From: Rhizobium sp. BT04
GTDB taxonomy: Bacteria; Pseudomonadota; Alphaproteobacteria; Rhizobiales; Rhizobiaceae
Assembly (NCBI RefSeq): GCF_030053135.1
Contig: NZ_CP125652.1
Span: forward strand, 2,495,001-2,559,000
DNA length: 64,000 nt
Direction: 5' to 3'
The first letter of the stretch is position 1, and each line of letters starts with the position of its first letter. The notes under the pieces are model-generated. The model saw only the letters and a list, made by a program, of their open reading frames with translations, was not told the DNA's origin and searched no databases. Positions 48,824 through 57,666 of the stretch are shown here, piece by piece. The translations under genes and the position numbers were made by a program.

Positions 48824-51466
48824 ATGACAAGCCTCTCAAGGCAGAAGAAAGGTGCATTTGCGCTCCGCCCCTCGCTTGCCCGGTTGGTGACGACAAAACG
48901 CCTGCTGGCGCGCTTTGTACTGTTTTTCGAGCAATTGCTGCCGCCTTTGATGCCGGTCCTGTCCGTCATCGGCTTTTATCTCTCCGCCTCGTGGTTCGGC
49001 CTCTTCCGCAGTGTGCCGGACTGGCTGCGCATCCTGCTGCTGATCGCTTTTGCCGCGGCTTTTCTGGTCTCGCTCGTCCCCTTCCGCACCCTGCGCTGGC
49101 CGAGGATCGCTGAAGCCGACCGCATGCTGGAAGAGCGCAATGGCCTGCCGCACCAGCCGGTCACTGTCCAGGAAGACGAGCCGGCCTTCGATACGCCCTT
49201 CGCCCGGGCACTCTGGCGCGAGCACCAGATCCGCATGGCGGAAAAGATCGCCGCGCTGGATGCCGGACTGCCGCGACCTGATATTGCCGCGCATGACCGT
49301 TTCGCTCTGCGCGCCGTGCCGGCGCTGCTGCTGGTCACCGCCTTCGCTTATTCGCTGTCGATCAATGGCGGCTCGGTCATGGATGCGTTGCAGGCGGCAC
49401 CCGAGCAGATAACGGTCGATCCGGCGGTGCGTATCGACGCCTGGGTGACGCCGCCTTCTTATACCGGCCGCGCCCCGATCTATCTGACGGCTGACGGCAG
49501 CGAGCAGGCGCCGATCGGCATTCCGCAGTTTTCAGGCCTCACCGTACGCGTCAGCGGCGGAAAGACAGCCGAAAAGGTGGTGTTCCGCAAGGCAAACGGC
49601 GAGGCGCAGGATATTGCTGTGCAGGCGGATACCAAGCCGCAGCAGCCGGCGGCGTCGGGCAGCGAACAGCCGAATACGGCCGCAGCCAGTCCGGCTCTCG
49701 TCGCGCAGACGCATATGATGAAGCTCGAGGAGAGCGGCGCGCTCGAAGTCAACGGCCGTCGCTGGAGTTTCAACATCCTTCCCGACAAAGCGCCGGAGAT
49801 CGCTTTCGACGGCTTGCCGAAGCGCAGCGTCAACGGCGCGCTTGAAATCGGCTTCACCGTCAAGGACGATTACGGCGTCCAGGAGGCGCATGCGGAGATC
49901 GTTCCCCTGGAAAACGATCCGACGGCAACGCCGCTCTATCCGTTGCCGGAATACCGGCTGGACATTCCCCGCCGCAACGCCCGCGACGCCAAGGGCGTCA
50001 CCAGCCGCAACCTCACCGAACATCCGCTTGCCGGCAAGCGGGTGCGCGTAACACTTGTCGCCAAGGATGCCGCAGGCCAGACCGGCCGCAGCCCGCCGCA
50101 TGAAATGGTGCTGCCATCGCGGCCCTTCAACGAGCCGCTTGCCGCAGCCGTCGCCGAGGAACGGCAGGTTTTCGCGCTCGATACGCGCAAGATGCCGCAG
50201 GCGATCGCGCTGAACGAGGCGCTGACCATCCGTCCCGAGGAGACCATCCCCAAGCTCACCAACTACCTGCTGCTGCAATCCGCCTTGACGCGCATGAAGC
50301 TCGCTAGGGGTGAGGAAGCGCTCAAGGATACGGCCCAGTATCTCTGGGAGATCGCGCTCGGCATGGAGGACGGCGATCTTTCGCTTGCTGAGCGCAAGCT
50401 GCGCGAAGCCCAGCAGAACCTTGCCGACGCGTTGAACCGCAACGCCCCGGACGAGGAAATCAAGAAGCTGATGAACGAACTGCGCAAGGCGATGCAGGAC
50501 TATATGACCGAGCTTGCCCAGCGTATGCAGAACGCGCCGATGCAGCCGAACCAGAACACGCAGAACATCCTGCGCCAGCAGGATCTGGAACGGATGATGG
50601 ACCAGATCGAGAATCTCGCCCGCTCCGGCAATCGTGACGCAGCCCAGCAGATGCTATCGGAATTGCAGCGCATGATGAACAACCTGCAGGCCGGCCGGCC
50701 GCAGCGCGGCCAGCAAAGCCAAGAAAACAGCGAGGCCCGCAAGCAGATCGACAAGCTCGGTGAGATCCTGCGCGATCAGCAGAAGCTGATGGATCAGACC
50801 TTCCGCCTCGATCAGCAGCTTAGGGATCGTATGCAGCGCGGCGAGCCTGACATGGGCGAGAACGATCCGCTGCTCGACGAGATGAACCCCGGAGAGCAGG
50901 ATCAGCAGCAGGGCCAGCAAGGCAAAGACGGCCAGCAGCCCTCCGACCAGATGACGGCCGAGCAGCTGCGCGAGGCGCTGAAACAGCTGCGCGCCCAGCA
51001 GGATGCGCTCGGCAAACAGCTCGGCGAATTGCAGAAGAAGCTCGGCGAGATGGGCATGAAGCCCGGCCCCGGCTTCGGCCAGGCGCAGCGCGAAATGGAA
51101 GGCGCCGGCCGCGAACTCGGCCAGGGCCGCGGCCAGCCGGCCGTCGAGGGCCAGGGGCGCGCGCTCGAAGCACTTCGCCAGGGCGCCCGCGACATGATGA
51201 ACCAGATGATGCAGGCGCAGCAGGGCCAGCAAGGGCAGGGTCCGAACGGCCAGATGAGTCAGGGCGGCGACCAGAATGGCCGCGACCCGCTCGGTCGGCC
51301 ACGCCCCCCGGGACCGGATTTCGGCGACAACAGCGTCAAGGTCCCCGACGAAATCGACGTTCAGCGCGCCCGAGAAATCCTCGACGCGATCCGCGAGAAG
51401 CTCGGCAACAATCCGCCGCAGGAAATGGAACGGCGGTATCTCGAACGGTTGCTGGACATCCAGTAG
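48824..51466 (+). CDS. TIGR02302 family membrane protein with Gln/Met-rich tail
   Basis: An 880-residue protein of an uncharacterised alphaproteobacterial family. ATG at 48824 follows GGAGA; a 50-residue leader is rejected. Two membrane helices lie near the N-terminus (about 30-75) and a third near residue 165. A periplasmic-type domain follows (about 190-500), then a long low-complexity helix region rich in Gln, Met, Glu and Arg (about 530-840) with repeats such as RQQDLERMMDQIENLAR and QQGQQGKDGQQ. It ends in the conserved EIDVQRAREILDAIREKLGN. It follows lysA; role unknown. Confidence 0.88.
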   Translation: MTSLSRQKKGAFALRPSLARLVTTKRLLARFVLFFEQLLPPLMPVLSVIGFYLSASWFGLFRSVPDWLRILLLIAFAAAFLVSLVPFRTLRWPRIAEADRMLEERNGLPHQPVTVQEDEPAFDTPFARALWREHQIRMAEKIAALDAGLPRPDIAAHDRFALRAVPALLLVTAFAYSLSINGGSVMDALQAAPEQITVDPAVRIDAWVTPPSYTGRAPIYLTADGSEQAPIGIPQFSGLTVRVSGGKTAEKVVFRKANGEAQDIAVQADTKPQQPAASGSEQPNTAAASPALVAQTHMMKLEESGALEVNGRRWSFNILPDKAPEIAFDGLPKRSVNGALEIGFTVKDDYGVQEAHAEIVPLENDPTATPLYPLPEYRLDIPRRNARDAKGVTSRNLTEHPLAGKRVRVTLVAKDAAGQTGRSPPHEMVLPSRPFNEPLAAAVAEERQVFALDTRKMPQAIALNEALTIRPEETIPKLTNYLLLQSALTRMKLARGEEALKDTAQYLWEIALGMEDGDLSLAERKLREAQQNLADALNRNAPDEEIKKLMNELRKAMQDYMTELAQRMQNAPMQPNQNTQNILRQQDLERMMDQIENLARSGNRDAAQQMLSELQRMMNNLQAGRPQRGQQSQENSEARKQIDKLGEILRDQQKLMDQTFRLDQQLRDRMQRGEPDMGENDPLLDEMNPGEQDQQQGQQGKDGQQPSDQMTAEQLREALKQLRAQQDALGKQLGELQKKLGEMGMKPGPGFGQAQREMEGAGRELGQGRGQPAVEGQGRALEALRQGARDMMNQMMQAQQGQQGQGPNGQMSQGGDQNGRDPLGRPRPPGPDFGDNSVKVPDEIDVQRAREILDAIREKLGNNPPQEMERRYLERLLDIQ

Positions 51467-51600
51467 GCCCTACGCCACCGTGAAATGAAACGGCGCGCTG
51501 AAGCAAGGATTTCGGCCGGATCGGCCTAAATCCGGATCGAATCGAAGAAGGTGAGCGGGATGCCGTCCGGAAAACCGCGCACGCCTCTCGGCATCATGCC

Positions 51601-51960
51601 CTAAGCGACGAGCGCCCGCGCGACCGCCTTGCGGATATCGGGAAGCGCGAATGGTTTGGCGACGACGTCGATGATCTTTTCGGCAAGATCGTCGGCCCGC
51701 TCGCGCTGTTCGGCATAGCCGGTCATCAGCAGGATCTTCAGGCTTGGAAAAGCGTCTTTTGCCTGATGGGCGAGTTCGATGCCGTCCATGACAGGCATGC
51801 GGATATCTGAAAGCAGCAGATCGTAGACCCCGTCCTTGAGCTTCTCCAGGCCCTCGGCCCCGTCAGCCGCCTCATCGGTCTCATGGCCATCAAGCCGCAG
51901 GGCTCGGGCTACGAAAGACCGCAGGGAGTCCTCGTCTTCCGTGATCAGAATTCTTGCCAT
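51601..51960 (-). CDS. cpdR: Cell-cycle response regulator CpdR
   Basis: A 119-residue receiver-only response regulator. The phospho-acceptor is Asp52 in LLLSDIRMPVMDG, with acidic residues in ILITEDED near the N-terminus and Lys in VAKPFALPD near 105. The sequence matches CpdR, which in its unphosphorylated form directs ClpXP to the pole and controls turnover of cell-cycle proteins such as CtrA. ATG at 51960 gives the family length; the upstream 32 residues are rejected. No kinase gene is adjacent. Confidence 0.93.
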   Translation of the reverse strand: MARILITEDEDSLRSFVARALRLDGHETDEAADGAEGLEKLKDGVYDLLLSDIRMPVMDGIELAHQAKDAFPSLKILLMTGYAEQRERADDLAEKIIDVVAKPFALPDIRKAVARALVA

Positions 51961-52177
51961 ATGTGCATCGCTCCGTGTCAGCCCCGCGACGGAAATCATC
52001 AGGATTTCCTTTTCGATCGGTAAAGATGGGGAAGCGATGGACGAGATGGTTAACAACCCGTCTCGAACGGCAAGATAACGCTGCGCGTCTTTCAGACGCG
52101 CGGGAAATGCCGCAACACCTTCAATTGCTGAATCTTTTATCCCCGATCGAGTCCGACGTCGGGGGTGATGCAGCCGC

Positions 52178-52720
52178 TCAGGCGTCGCCGGTCACCACGC
52201 CGACGAAGGGCAGTTCGCGAAAGGCATAGGCGACATCCATGCCATAGCCGACGACGAAATAGTCCGGGCATTCGAAGCCGACATAATCGGCCTCCAGCTT
52301 TTCCTTGCGCTTGACGCGCTTGTCGAGCAGCACGGCGATGGTGACGTTGCGCGCCCCGCGCTCGAACAGCAATTCCTTGGCAAAGAGCAGCGTCCGGCCG
52401 GATTCGAGGATATCGTCGATCAGCAGGACGTCGCGGCCATGGACGTCGCTGTCGATATCCTTGACGATGCGCACGCCCTGCGAGACCGTGCCGATGCCGT
52501 AGCTCGACAGCGTGATGAACTCGACCTCCGGGGCAAGCCCGCTATCATGCAGGGCACGGATCAGGTCGGCGGCGAAGATGAACGAACCCTTGAGCACGGC
52601 GATGACGAGCAGGTCCTTGGTCGGGCCGTTGGCGATCTCCCGCGCCATAGAATGATTGCGCTCGGCGATCTGTTCGGCAGTGAAGAGCGGCTCGATGTTT
52701 TTTCCGCGCACGACAGGCAT
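52178..52720 (-). CDS. hpt: Hypoxanthine phosphoribosyltransferase
   Basis: A 180-residue purine salvage enzyme that makes IMP (and GMP) from base and PRPP. The PRPP loop is VLLIDDILESGRTL (about 102-115), with LLVIAVLKGSFIFAADL at about 40 and the C-terminal base-binding YFVVGYGMDVAYAFRELP. ATG at 52720 has GGAG nine bases upstream; another ATG five codons earlier lacks a site. Confidence 0.95.
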   Translation of the reverse strand: MPVVRGKNIEPLFTAEQIAERNHSMAREIANGPTKDLLVIAVLKGSFIFAADLIRALHDSGLAPEVEFITLSSYGIGTVSQGVRIVKDIDSDVHGRDVLLIDDILESGRTLLFAKELLFERGARNVTIAVLLDKRVKRKEKLEADYVGFECPDYFVVGYGMDVAYAFRELPFVGVVTGDA

Positions 52721-52852
52721 AAGGGCTTGCTCCATGAAAAGAAGGGTAAGCCGTTAGCACAAATGCGGCCTTGAAACAGCCTCGCGGCTGAAATTTAACG
52801 GGATCGGCGCGAGCTGTGGCCGGAAAGTCGACCATGACAGGTCCCGGATTTT

Positions 52853-53506
52853 CTACGGCAGGAAGGAAAGCCGGATCTGCGGCATTTTTCCGCCGGCATG
52901 CTGGACGCGAGCCGAGAAGCCCCGGCTTTGGCGGCTGTAGATGACATCGGATGGCGGATTGATGACGATGCTTGCGGTCAGTCGCTCGTCGGTTACGAGA
53001 TCGGCACGGATCGGCTGCACCGTCTGCGTCGTGCCGCTGTCGTTTTCGATGATGCCGTTGATGACGAGCACCCGCATGCCGTTCGCATCACGCGGCGTCA
53101 CCGTGACATGGGTGAAATGCAGCGGCGCGCCGGAATAGGCTCGATCGCCGGAAAGGCCGGAAAAACCACCCGCAAGCCCGAAGACGAGCACGATGAGCGC
53201 TAGCACCAGCGCGGCGAAGCTGCGCATTGATGCGCGCTGCAGCCAGGATTCCAATGTCTGCAGAACGGAAGCGGCCATCGCCGGCATGAGCGGCGGCTGT
53301 GCGGCCTGCGCCGCAGCCATGCGCTTGCGGTTGTCGTTATGGGTCCTGGCATTGAATTCCCGAGGCCGCACTTTGCCGAGAGTCACGAATTCGGCGTCGG
53401 AAATATCGGCGGGACGTGCCGTGCGGTACTGGCGGATAGCAGGTTCCGGCGGCAGGAAATCATAGACCTGGCCCGGCGTCCGGCGGCTGAAGGAGGATGC
53501 TTCCAT
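52853..53506 (-). CDS. Membrane protein of unknown function next to ftsE
   Basis: A 217-residue protein from ATG at 53506 (MEASSFSRRTPGQVYDF). The first 95 residues are basic and probably cytoplasmic, a single membrane helix follows (about 100-122, SFAALVLALIVLVFGLAGG), and the last 90 residues look like an exported beta-rich domain with VLVINGIIENDSG and ASIVINPPSD. The DUF3426-like domain of MJ0042 zinc-ribbon proteins has this pattern (HVTVTPRDANG... NGIIEN), but the zinc ribbon is absent. It diverges from ftsE, as in related genomes. Confidence 0.75.
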   Translation of the reverse strand: MEASSFSRRTPGQVYDFLPPEPAIRQYRTARPADISDAEFVTLGKVRPREFNARTHNDNRKRMAAAQAAQPPLMPAMAASVLQTLESWLQRASMRSFAALVLALIVLVFGLAGGFSGLSGDRAYSGAPLHFTHVTVTPRDANGMRVLVINGIIENDSGTTQTVQPIRADLVTDERLTASIVINPPSDVIYSRQSRGFSARVQHAGGKMPQIRLSFLP

Positions 53507-53711
53507 GGTGGCTGCCTCGCAGATGTCCACATGGTTTCGATGCCAGGAGAAATCTGGCATTGAAACGAATCCTCCTCAGTCGTAAATTTTAATGGTTAAT
53601 GCTTCGCAAAGATCGCCATCAAACGGACGTCTTTCCAGCAAAATTTACCGGCTGTTAACGGTGTTGGTTAACAAGTCGTGCGGTGAAACCCACAACAGAC
53701 TGAGCTGCCCG

Positions 53712-54371
53712 TTGATCCACTTCGAGAATGTCGGTTTGCGCTATGGCATGGGCCCGGAGATTCTCCGGGACCTGACCTTCGACATTCCGAAGAAGTCATT
53801 TCAATTCCTGACGGGGCCATCGGGCGCCGGCAAGACGTCGCTGCTGCGGCTGCTCTTCATGTCGCTGCAGCCGACACGCGGCCTGATCCGCATGTTCGGG
53901 CGCGATATTTCAGAAATCCCCCGCCCGGAGCTGCCGCTGCTGCGCCGCCGCGTCGGCATTGTCTTCCAGGATTTTCGTCTCCTCGACCATCTCACCACCT
54001 ATGAGAATGTCGCTTTGCCCTTACGCGTACGCGGCAAGGACGAAAGCTCCTACAAGACCGATGTCCTGGAACTGTTGAAATGGGTCGGCCTCGGCGAACG
54101 CATCAACGTGCTGCCGCCCGTGCTCTCCGGCGGAGAGAAACAGCGCGCCGCGATCGCCCGGGCGCTGATGGACCGGCCGGAAGTGCTGCTTGCCGACGAA
54201 CCCACCGGCAATGTCGACCCGCCGATGGCCAAGCGCCTGCTCAACCTTTTCCTCGAGCTGAACCGCCTCGGCACCGCCGTTGTGATTGCCACCCATGACC
54301 TGGCGCTGATGGAACAGGTGGAAGCCCGCCGCATGATCCTCTCTGGGGGGCATCTCGATATCTATGACTGA
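53712..54371 (+). CDS. ftsE: Cell division ATP-binding protein FtsE
   Basis: ABC-type ATPase (219 residues) that with FtsX activates septal peptidoglycan hydrolases. Walker A GPSGAGKTSLL is at about 35-45, the signature LSGGEKQR at about 137, Walker B VLLADEPTGN at about 158 and the H loop in IATHDLAL. The start is taken as TTG at 53712 (LIHFENVGL) because it gives the standard length; the longer frame from 53592 has a non-conserved leader. The stop overlaps the ftsX start by eight bases. Confidence 0.96.
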   Translation: MIHFENVGLRYGMGPEILRDLTFDIPKKSFQFLTGPSGAGKTSLLRLLFMSLQPTRGLIRMFGRDISEIPRPELPLLRRRVGIVFQDFRLLDHLTTYENVALPLRVRGKDESSYKTDVLELLKWVGLGERINVLPPVLSGGEKQRAAIARALMDRPEVLLADEPTGNVDPPMAKRLLNLFLELNRLGTAVVIATHDLALMEQVEARRMILSGGHLDIYD

Positions 54372-55377
54372 GCCTCCATCCAGAAACCGAGACACGGCGC
54401 CTGGTAAGGCGGAACAGAAGCGGCCGGAAATGCGCGTGCGCCCGACCGCACCGATCCTGCCGCCGTCCAACATCCAGGGCAGCGCGTTGATGGTCGTGAT
54501 ATCGATCATGGCCTTTCTCGCCTGCCTGACGCTTGGCGGCGTCAGCATGGTGCGCTCGACGGCGGCCAGCTGGGAGAGCCAGATTTCCCGCGAGATTACC
54601 ATCCAGATCAAGCCGGACGACAATCTCGACATGGAAAAGGCGCTGACCCAGGCGCGCGATCTGGCACTGACCTTCGTCGGCACCAAGAGCGGCCAGATCG
54701 TCGACGAGGCGGCGACCGCCCGCCTGCTCGAACCCTGGCTCGGCCCCGGTCTCGATCTCAAGGATCTGCCCGTTCCCCGCCTCGTCATCATCACCATCGA
54801 CGAGAGCAATCCGCCGGACTTCGATTCCATGCGGGCGCTGCTCAAGGACAGCATTACGCAGGCGACCCTCGACGATCACCGCACCTGGGTCGACCGGCTG
54901 GTCTCCATGGCACATACGACCGTCATGATCGGTACCGGCATCCTGCTGCTGGTTTTCACGGCGATGGTGCTCACCGTCGTCTTCGCCACGCGCGGCGCGC
55001 TGTCGGGCAACCGTCACGTCGTCGAAGTGCTGCATTTCGTCGGCGCCGAAAGCTCCTTCGTCGCCACCGAATTCCAGAAGCATTTCCTGAAGATCAGCCT
55101 CAAGGGCTCGGCGATCGGCAGCGCCCTTGCCGCTCTCTTCTTCGCCAGCGCGGGTTTTTGGCAGAGCCGCACCCTCGCCACCCCGGAAACCGACCAGGCA
55201 ACCGCGCTCTTCGGCACCTTCTCCGTCGGTGTGCTTGGTTATGCCGGCATCTTTGCAACGATGATCGTCATCGCGCTCCTGACCACCTTCACCGCGCGGC
55301 TGACCGTCATGCGGACGATCTACGAAATCGATACACTACGCTCGGACCCGACACGCACCGACGGCATTGCGAGTTGA
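54364..55377 (+). CDS. ftsX: Cell division permease FtsX
   Basis: A 337-residue four-helix protein partner of FtsE. A cytoplasmic N-terminus of about 40 residues precedes the first helix (ALMVVISIMAFLACLTLGG), then comes an extracellular loop, then three C-terminal helices (VMIGTGILLLVFTAMVLTVVF, ALAALFFASAGF and IFATMIVIALLTTFTARLTVM). The start overlaps ftsE, so the pair is translationally coupled. It is followed by an YdcF gene and an acyltransferase. Confidence 0.95.
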   Translation: MTEPPSRNRDTAPGKAEQKRPEMRVRPTAPILPPSNIQGSALMVVISIMAFLACLTLGGVSMVRSTAASWESQISREITIQIKPDDNLDMEKALTQARDLALTFVGTKSGQIVDEAATARLLEPWLGPGLDLKDLPVPRLVIITIDESNPPDFDSMRALLKDSITQATLDDHRTWVDRLVSMAHTTVMIGTGILLLVFTAMVLTVVFATRGALSGNRHVVEVLHFVGAESSFVATEFQKHFLKISLKGSAIGSALAALFFASAGFWQSRTLATPETDQATALFGTFSVGVLGYAGIFATMIVIALLTTFTARLTVMRTIYEIDTLRSDPTRTDGIAS

Positions 55378-55444
55378 TCCTGACCATGCCGTTTTGCCAG
55401 GAAAGCGTCTGTTCCGCGCCGCAATCAGCGTATAGTCACGATTC

Positions 55445-56161
55445 ATGACCATGGGAGATACGACACCCAACCCGATTCACCAAGACCCGGAGCTTGCCAG
55501 CCCGGCGGCTTTGCCGCCGCGGCGCGGGCTGATCCGCCGCTTGCTGCGTTGGGGCGGCTTTGCCTGCGTGCTGGCAATGGCGCTGGTGTTCGGCGGCTTC
55601 CTGCGTTTTGCCGATTCCGTCACGACGCTCAAGCCCCCGGCCGAGCCGAAAGCGGATGCGATCGTGGTGCTGACGGGAGGCTACCAGCGCATCGACCAGG
55701 CCGTAGAACTGCTGCAGAAGGGTGCCGGCAAGCGATTGCTGATTTCCGGCGTCCATCCGACGACGACGCCGGCGCAGATCCGCAAGATGACCCAGGGCTC
55801 GGCCGATCTCTTCTCCTGCTGTGTCGATATCGGCTACGATGCGATCGACACCATCGGCAATGCCGAGGAAGCCTCCAACTGGATCCACGCCAAGGGATAC
55901 CGCAGCGTCCTGATCGTCACCAACAACTATCACATGCCGCGAAGCCTCGCCGAGCTCTCCTATGTCGATCCCGATATCGAGTTCATCGCCTATCCCGTCG
56001 TCAACTCGGATCTGAAGAGCCGCAACTGGTTCACCGACCCGAATGCGATGCGCGTCATGCTTGCCGAATATGCAAAGGTGCTGCTGGCCGGCGCCCGCAA
56101 CATTACCGGCTTCGGCCGTCACACCGGGCTACGCTCGGCAAGTGCGTCCGGCCAGAACTAA
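55445..56161 (+). CDS. YdcF/SanA family protein (DUF218)
   Basis: A 238-residue membrane-anchored protein with a DUF218 domain. A basic start and one helix (FACVLAMALVFGGFLRFA, about 36-53) precede the domain, which begins ADAIVVLTGGYQRIDQAVELL (about 73-93) and has the family motifs SGVHPTT, EEASN and NNYHMPRS. YdcF-type proteins may act on cell-wall or envelope precursors, possibly in stress resistance; no substrate is assigned. It lies between ftsX and the acyltransferase gene. Confidence 0.88.
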   Translation: MTMGDTTPNPIHQDPELASPAALPPRRGLIRRLLRWGGFACVLAMALVFGGFLRFADSVTTLKPPAEPKADAIVVLTGGYQRIDQAVELLQKGAGKRLLISGVHPTTTPAQIRKMTQGSADLFSCCVDIGYDAIDTIGNAEEASNWIHAKGYRSVLIVTNNYHMPRSLAELSYVDPDIEFIAYPVVNSDLKSRNWFTDPNAMRVMLAEYAKVLLAGARNITGFGRHTGLRSASASGQN

Positions 56162-56286
56162 AGCCATCCGTTTCTCGGAAGAAATCACGAATGCTCCAGG
56201 CTTTCGCATCGAGGCATCATCAAACGCTTTTTATGACGGGCAATATCGTGTAGGCCGGTCGCGTGAGCATGCCTCGGGAAAGTTTC

Positions 56287-57084
56287 ATGATCGCCCTGCG
56301 TTCCGTTCTCTTCAACACGATCTTCTACGCCAACCTCATCATCCGGATGATCGTGCTTTCGCCCTATTACTTCGTGGCGCCGCGCCTGACCGCCTATGCG
56401 ATCCCGAAGAACTGGGCGCGTTCCAACCACTGGCTGATGCGGGTGATCGTCGGTACGACCTTCGAGATCGAGGGTCTGGAGAACCTGCCTGACGGCAGCT
56501 ACATCCTGGCGCCGAAGCACCAGTCCTTCTGGGATACCTATGCGCTGCTGCCTTGGCTGAAAGACCCGGTCTACATCCTGAAGCGCGAGCTGATGTGGAT
56601 TCCGCTGTTCGGCTGGTATGCCAAGAAGCAGCGAGTGATCCCGGTCAACCGCGGCGCCCGCGGCAAGGTGATGGTGGAGGTGCTGAATCGCACCAGGCAA
56701 GAGCTTTCGACCGGCCGCCAGCTGATCATCTATCCCGAGGGCACCCGCCGTCCGCCGGGGGCAGAGCCGCTCTATAAATACGGCATCGCCCGCATGTACC
56801 GCGACCTCAACATCCCGGTCGTGCCGATCGCCATGCATCCCGGCCTCTTCTGGCCGCGGCGGAGCTTCCGCCGTTATCCCGGCCATTTCAAGGTGAGGAT
56901 CCTGCCGCCGATCATGCCGGGAATGGATCCGGACGCCTTTTTCGCCCACCTGATCGAGGCGACGGAGAGGGCAAGCGACGAGCTCCTGCTCGATACCGTG
57001 GAACGCAATCCGCATCTGCCGTTGCCGCCGACGACGATCGAACGGCTGGCGGAACTCCGCAAGGTGAAGGCGGCGACGGCCTGA
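56287..57084 (+). CDS. plsC: 1-acyl-sn-glycerol-3-phosphate acyltransferase
   Basis: A 265-residue PlsC-family acyltransferase that makes phosphatidic acid. The catalytic block is PKHQSFWDTYALLP (about 78), a HX4D motif, and YPEGTRRPPG (about 155) is the glycerol-phosphate motif. ATG at 56287 is preceded by GGGAAAG; an in-frame GTG at 56263 and an ATG at 56269 are alternatives. The N-terminal hydrophobic segment anchors it to the membrane. It ends next to the convergent chaC gene. Confidence 0.93.
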   Translation: MIALRSVLFNTIFYANLIIRMIVLSPYYFVAPRLTAYAIPKNWARSNHWLMRVIVGTTFEIEGLENLPDGSYILAPKHQSFWDTYALLPWLKDPVYILKRELMWIPLFGWYAKKQRVIPVNRGARGKVMVEVLNRTRQELSTGRQLIIYPEGTRRPPGAEPLYKYGIARMYRDLNIPVVPIAMHPGLFWPRRSFRRYPGHFKVRILPPIMPGMDPDAFFAHLIEATERASDELLLDTVERNPHLPLPPTTIERLAELRKVKAATA

Positions 57085-57615
57085 TCAGGCGGCGCGCAGC
57101 CGCTCCACTTCACTGGCGACCTGCTCCAGCCACTGATCACGAATGCCCATCTGCCTCAGATGCGCCAGCGTGTTGAAGACATAGGCATCGTTCGGCCCGG
57201 ACTGGCCGGTGGCCTCGTTCACCACGCGCGCCGCCTCGAATGCGTCGAGCGTGCCGGCATATTGCTCATGGTCGCGATCAGCAACGTAGGTAACCGCCTC
57301 CACCCTGCGGCCTCCGGTAAATTGCAGCCGCACCCGCCGCTCCAGATAGACATTGGTGACCAGTTCGCGGGCGCGAAGATAATCGATCACCTCGTCCCAT
57401 TTTTCCGATGAAATGCGGAAAGCCATGCCGCGGCAGGCGCCGCCTCTGTCGAGGCCGAGGACGAGACCCGGACTGTCGCGCGTGCCGCGATGGACAAAGG
57501 AGCGGACGCAGAGCGAACGCCTGTAACCATGCACCAGAGCATCTGCCCGTTCCAAAAACTCGAAGCCCGGATTCCACATCAGCGAACCGTAGCCAAACAC
57601 CCAAAATTCGTCCAT
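57085..57615 (-). CDS. Gamma-glutamylcyclotransferase (ChaC-type)
   Basis: A 176-residue enzyme predicted to release 5-oxoproline from glutathione. FWVFGYGSLMWNPGFE (about 3-18) holds the YGSL motif that binds the gamma-glutamyl group, and the catalytic Glu region is in the ...YLERRVRLQF stretch. ATG at 57615 gives the family start; the 13-residue leader is rejected. ChaC-like proteins cut glutathione specifically. It converges with plsC and diverges from the DUF2125 gene. Confidence 0.9.
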   Translation of the reverse strand: MDEFWVFGYGSLMWNPGFEFLERADALVHGYRRSLCVRSFVHRGTRDSPGLVLGLDRGGACRGMAFRISSEKWDEVIDYLRARELVTNVYLERRVRLQFTGGRRVEAVTYVADRDHEQYAGTLDAFEAARVVNEATGQSGPNDAYVFNTLAHLRQMGIRDQWLEQVASEVERLRAA

Positions 57616-57666
57616 ATCGCACGCCAGACCGGAATCACATTTGCGATTCACCATTGGAGAACCATC

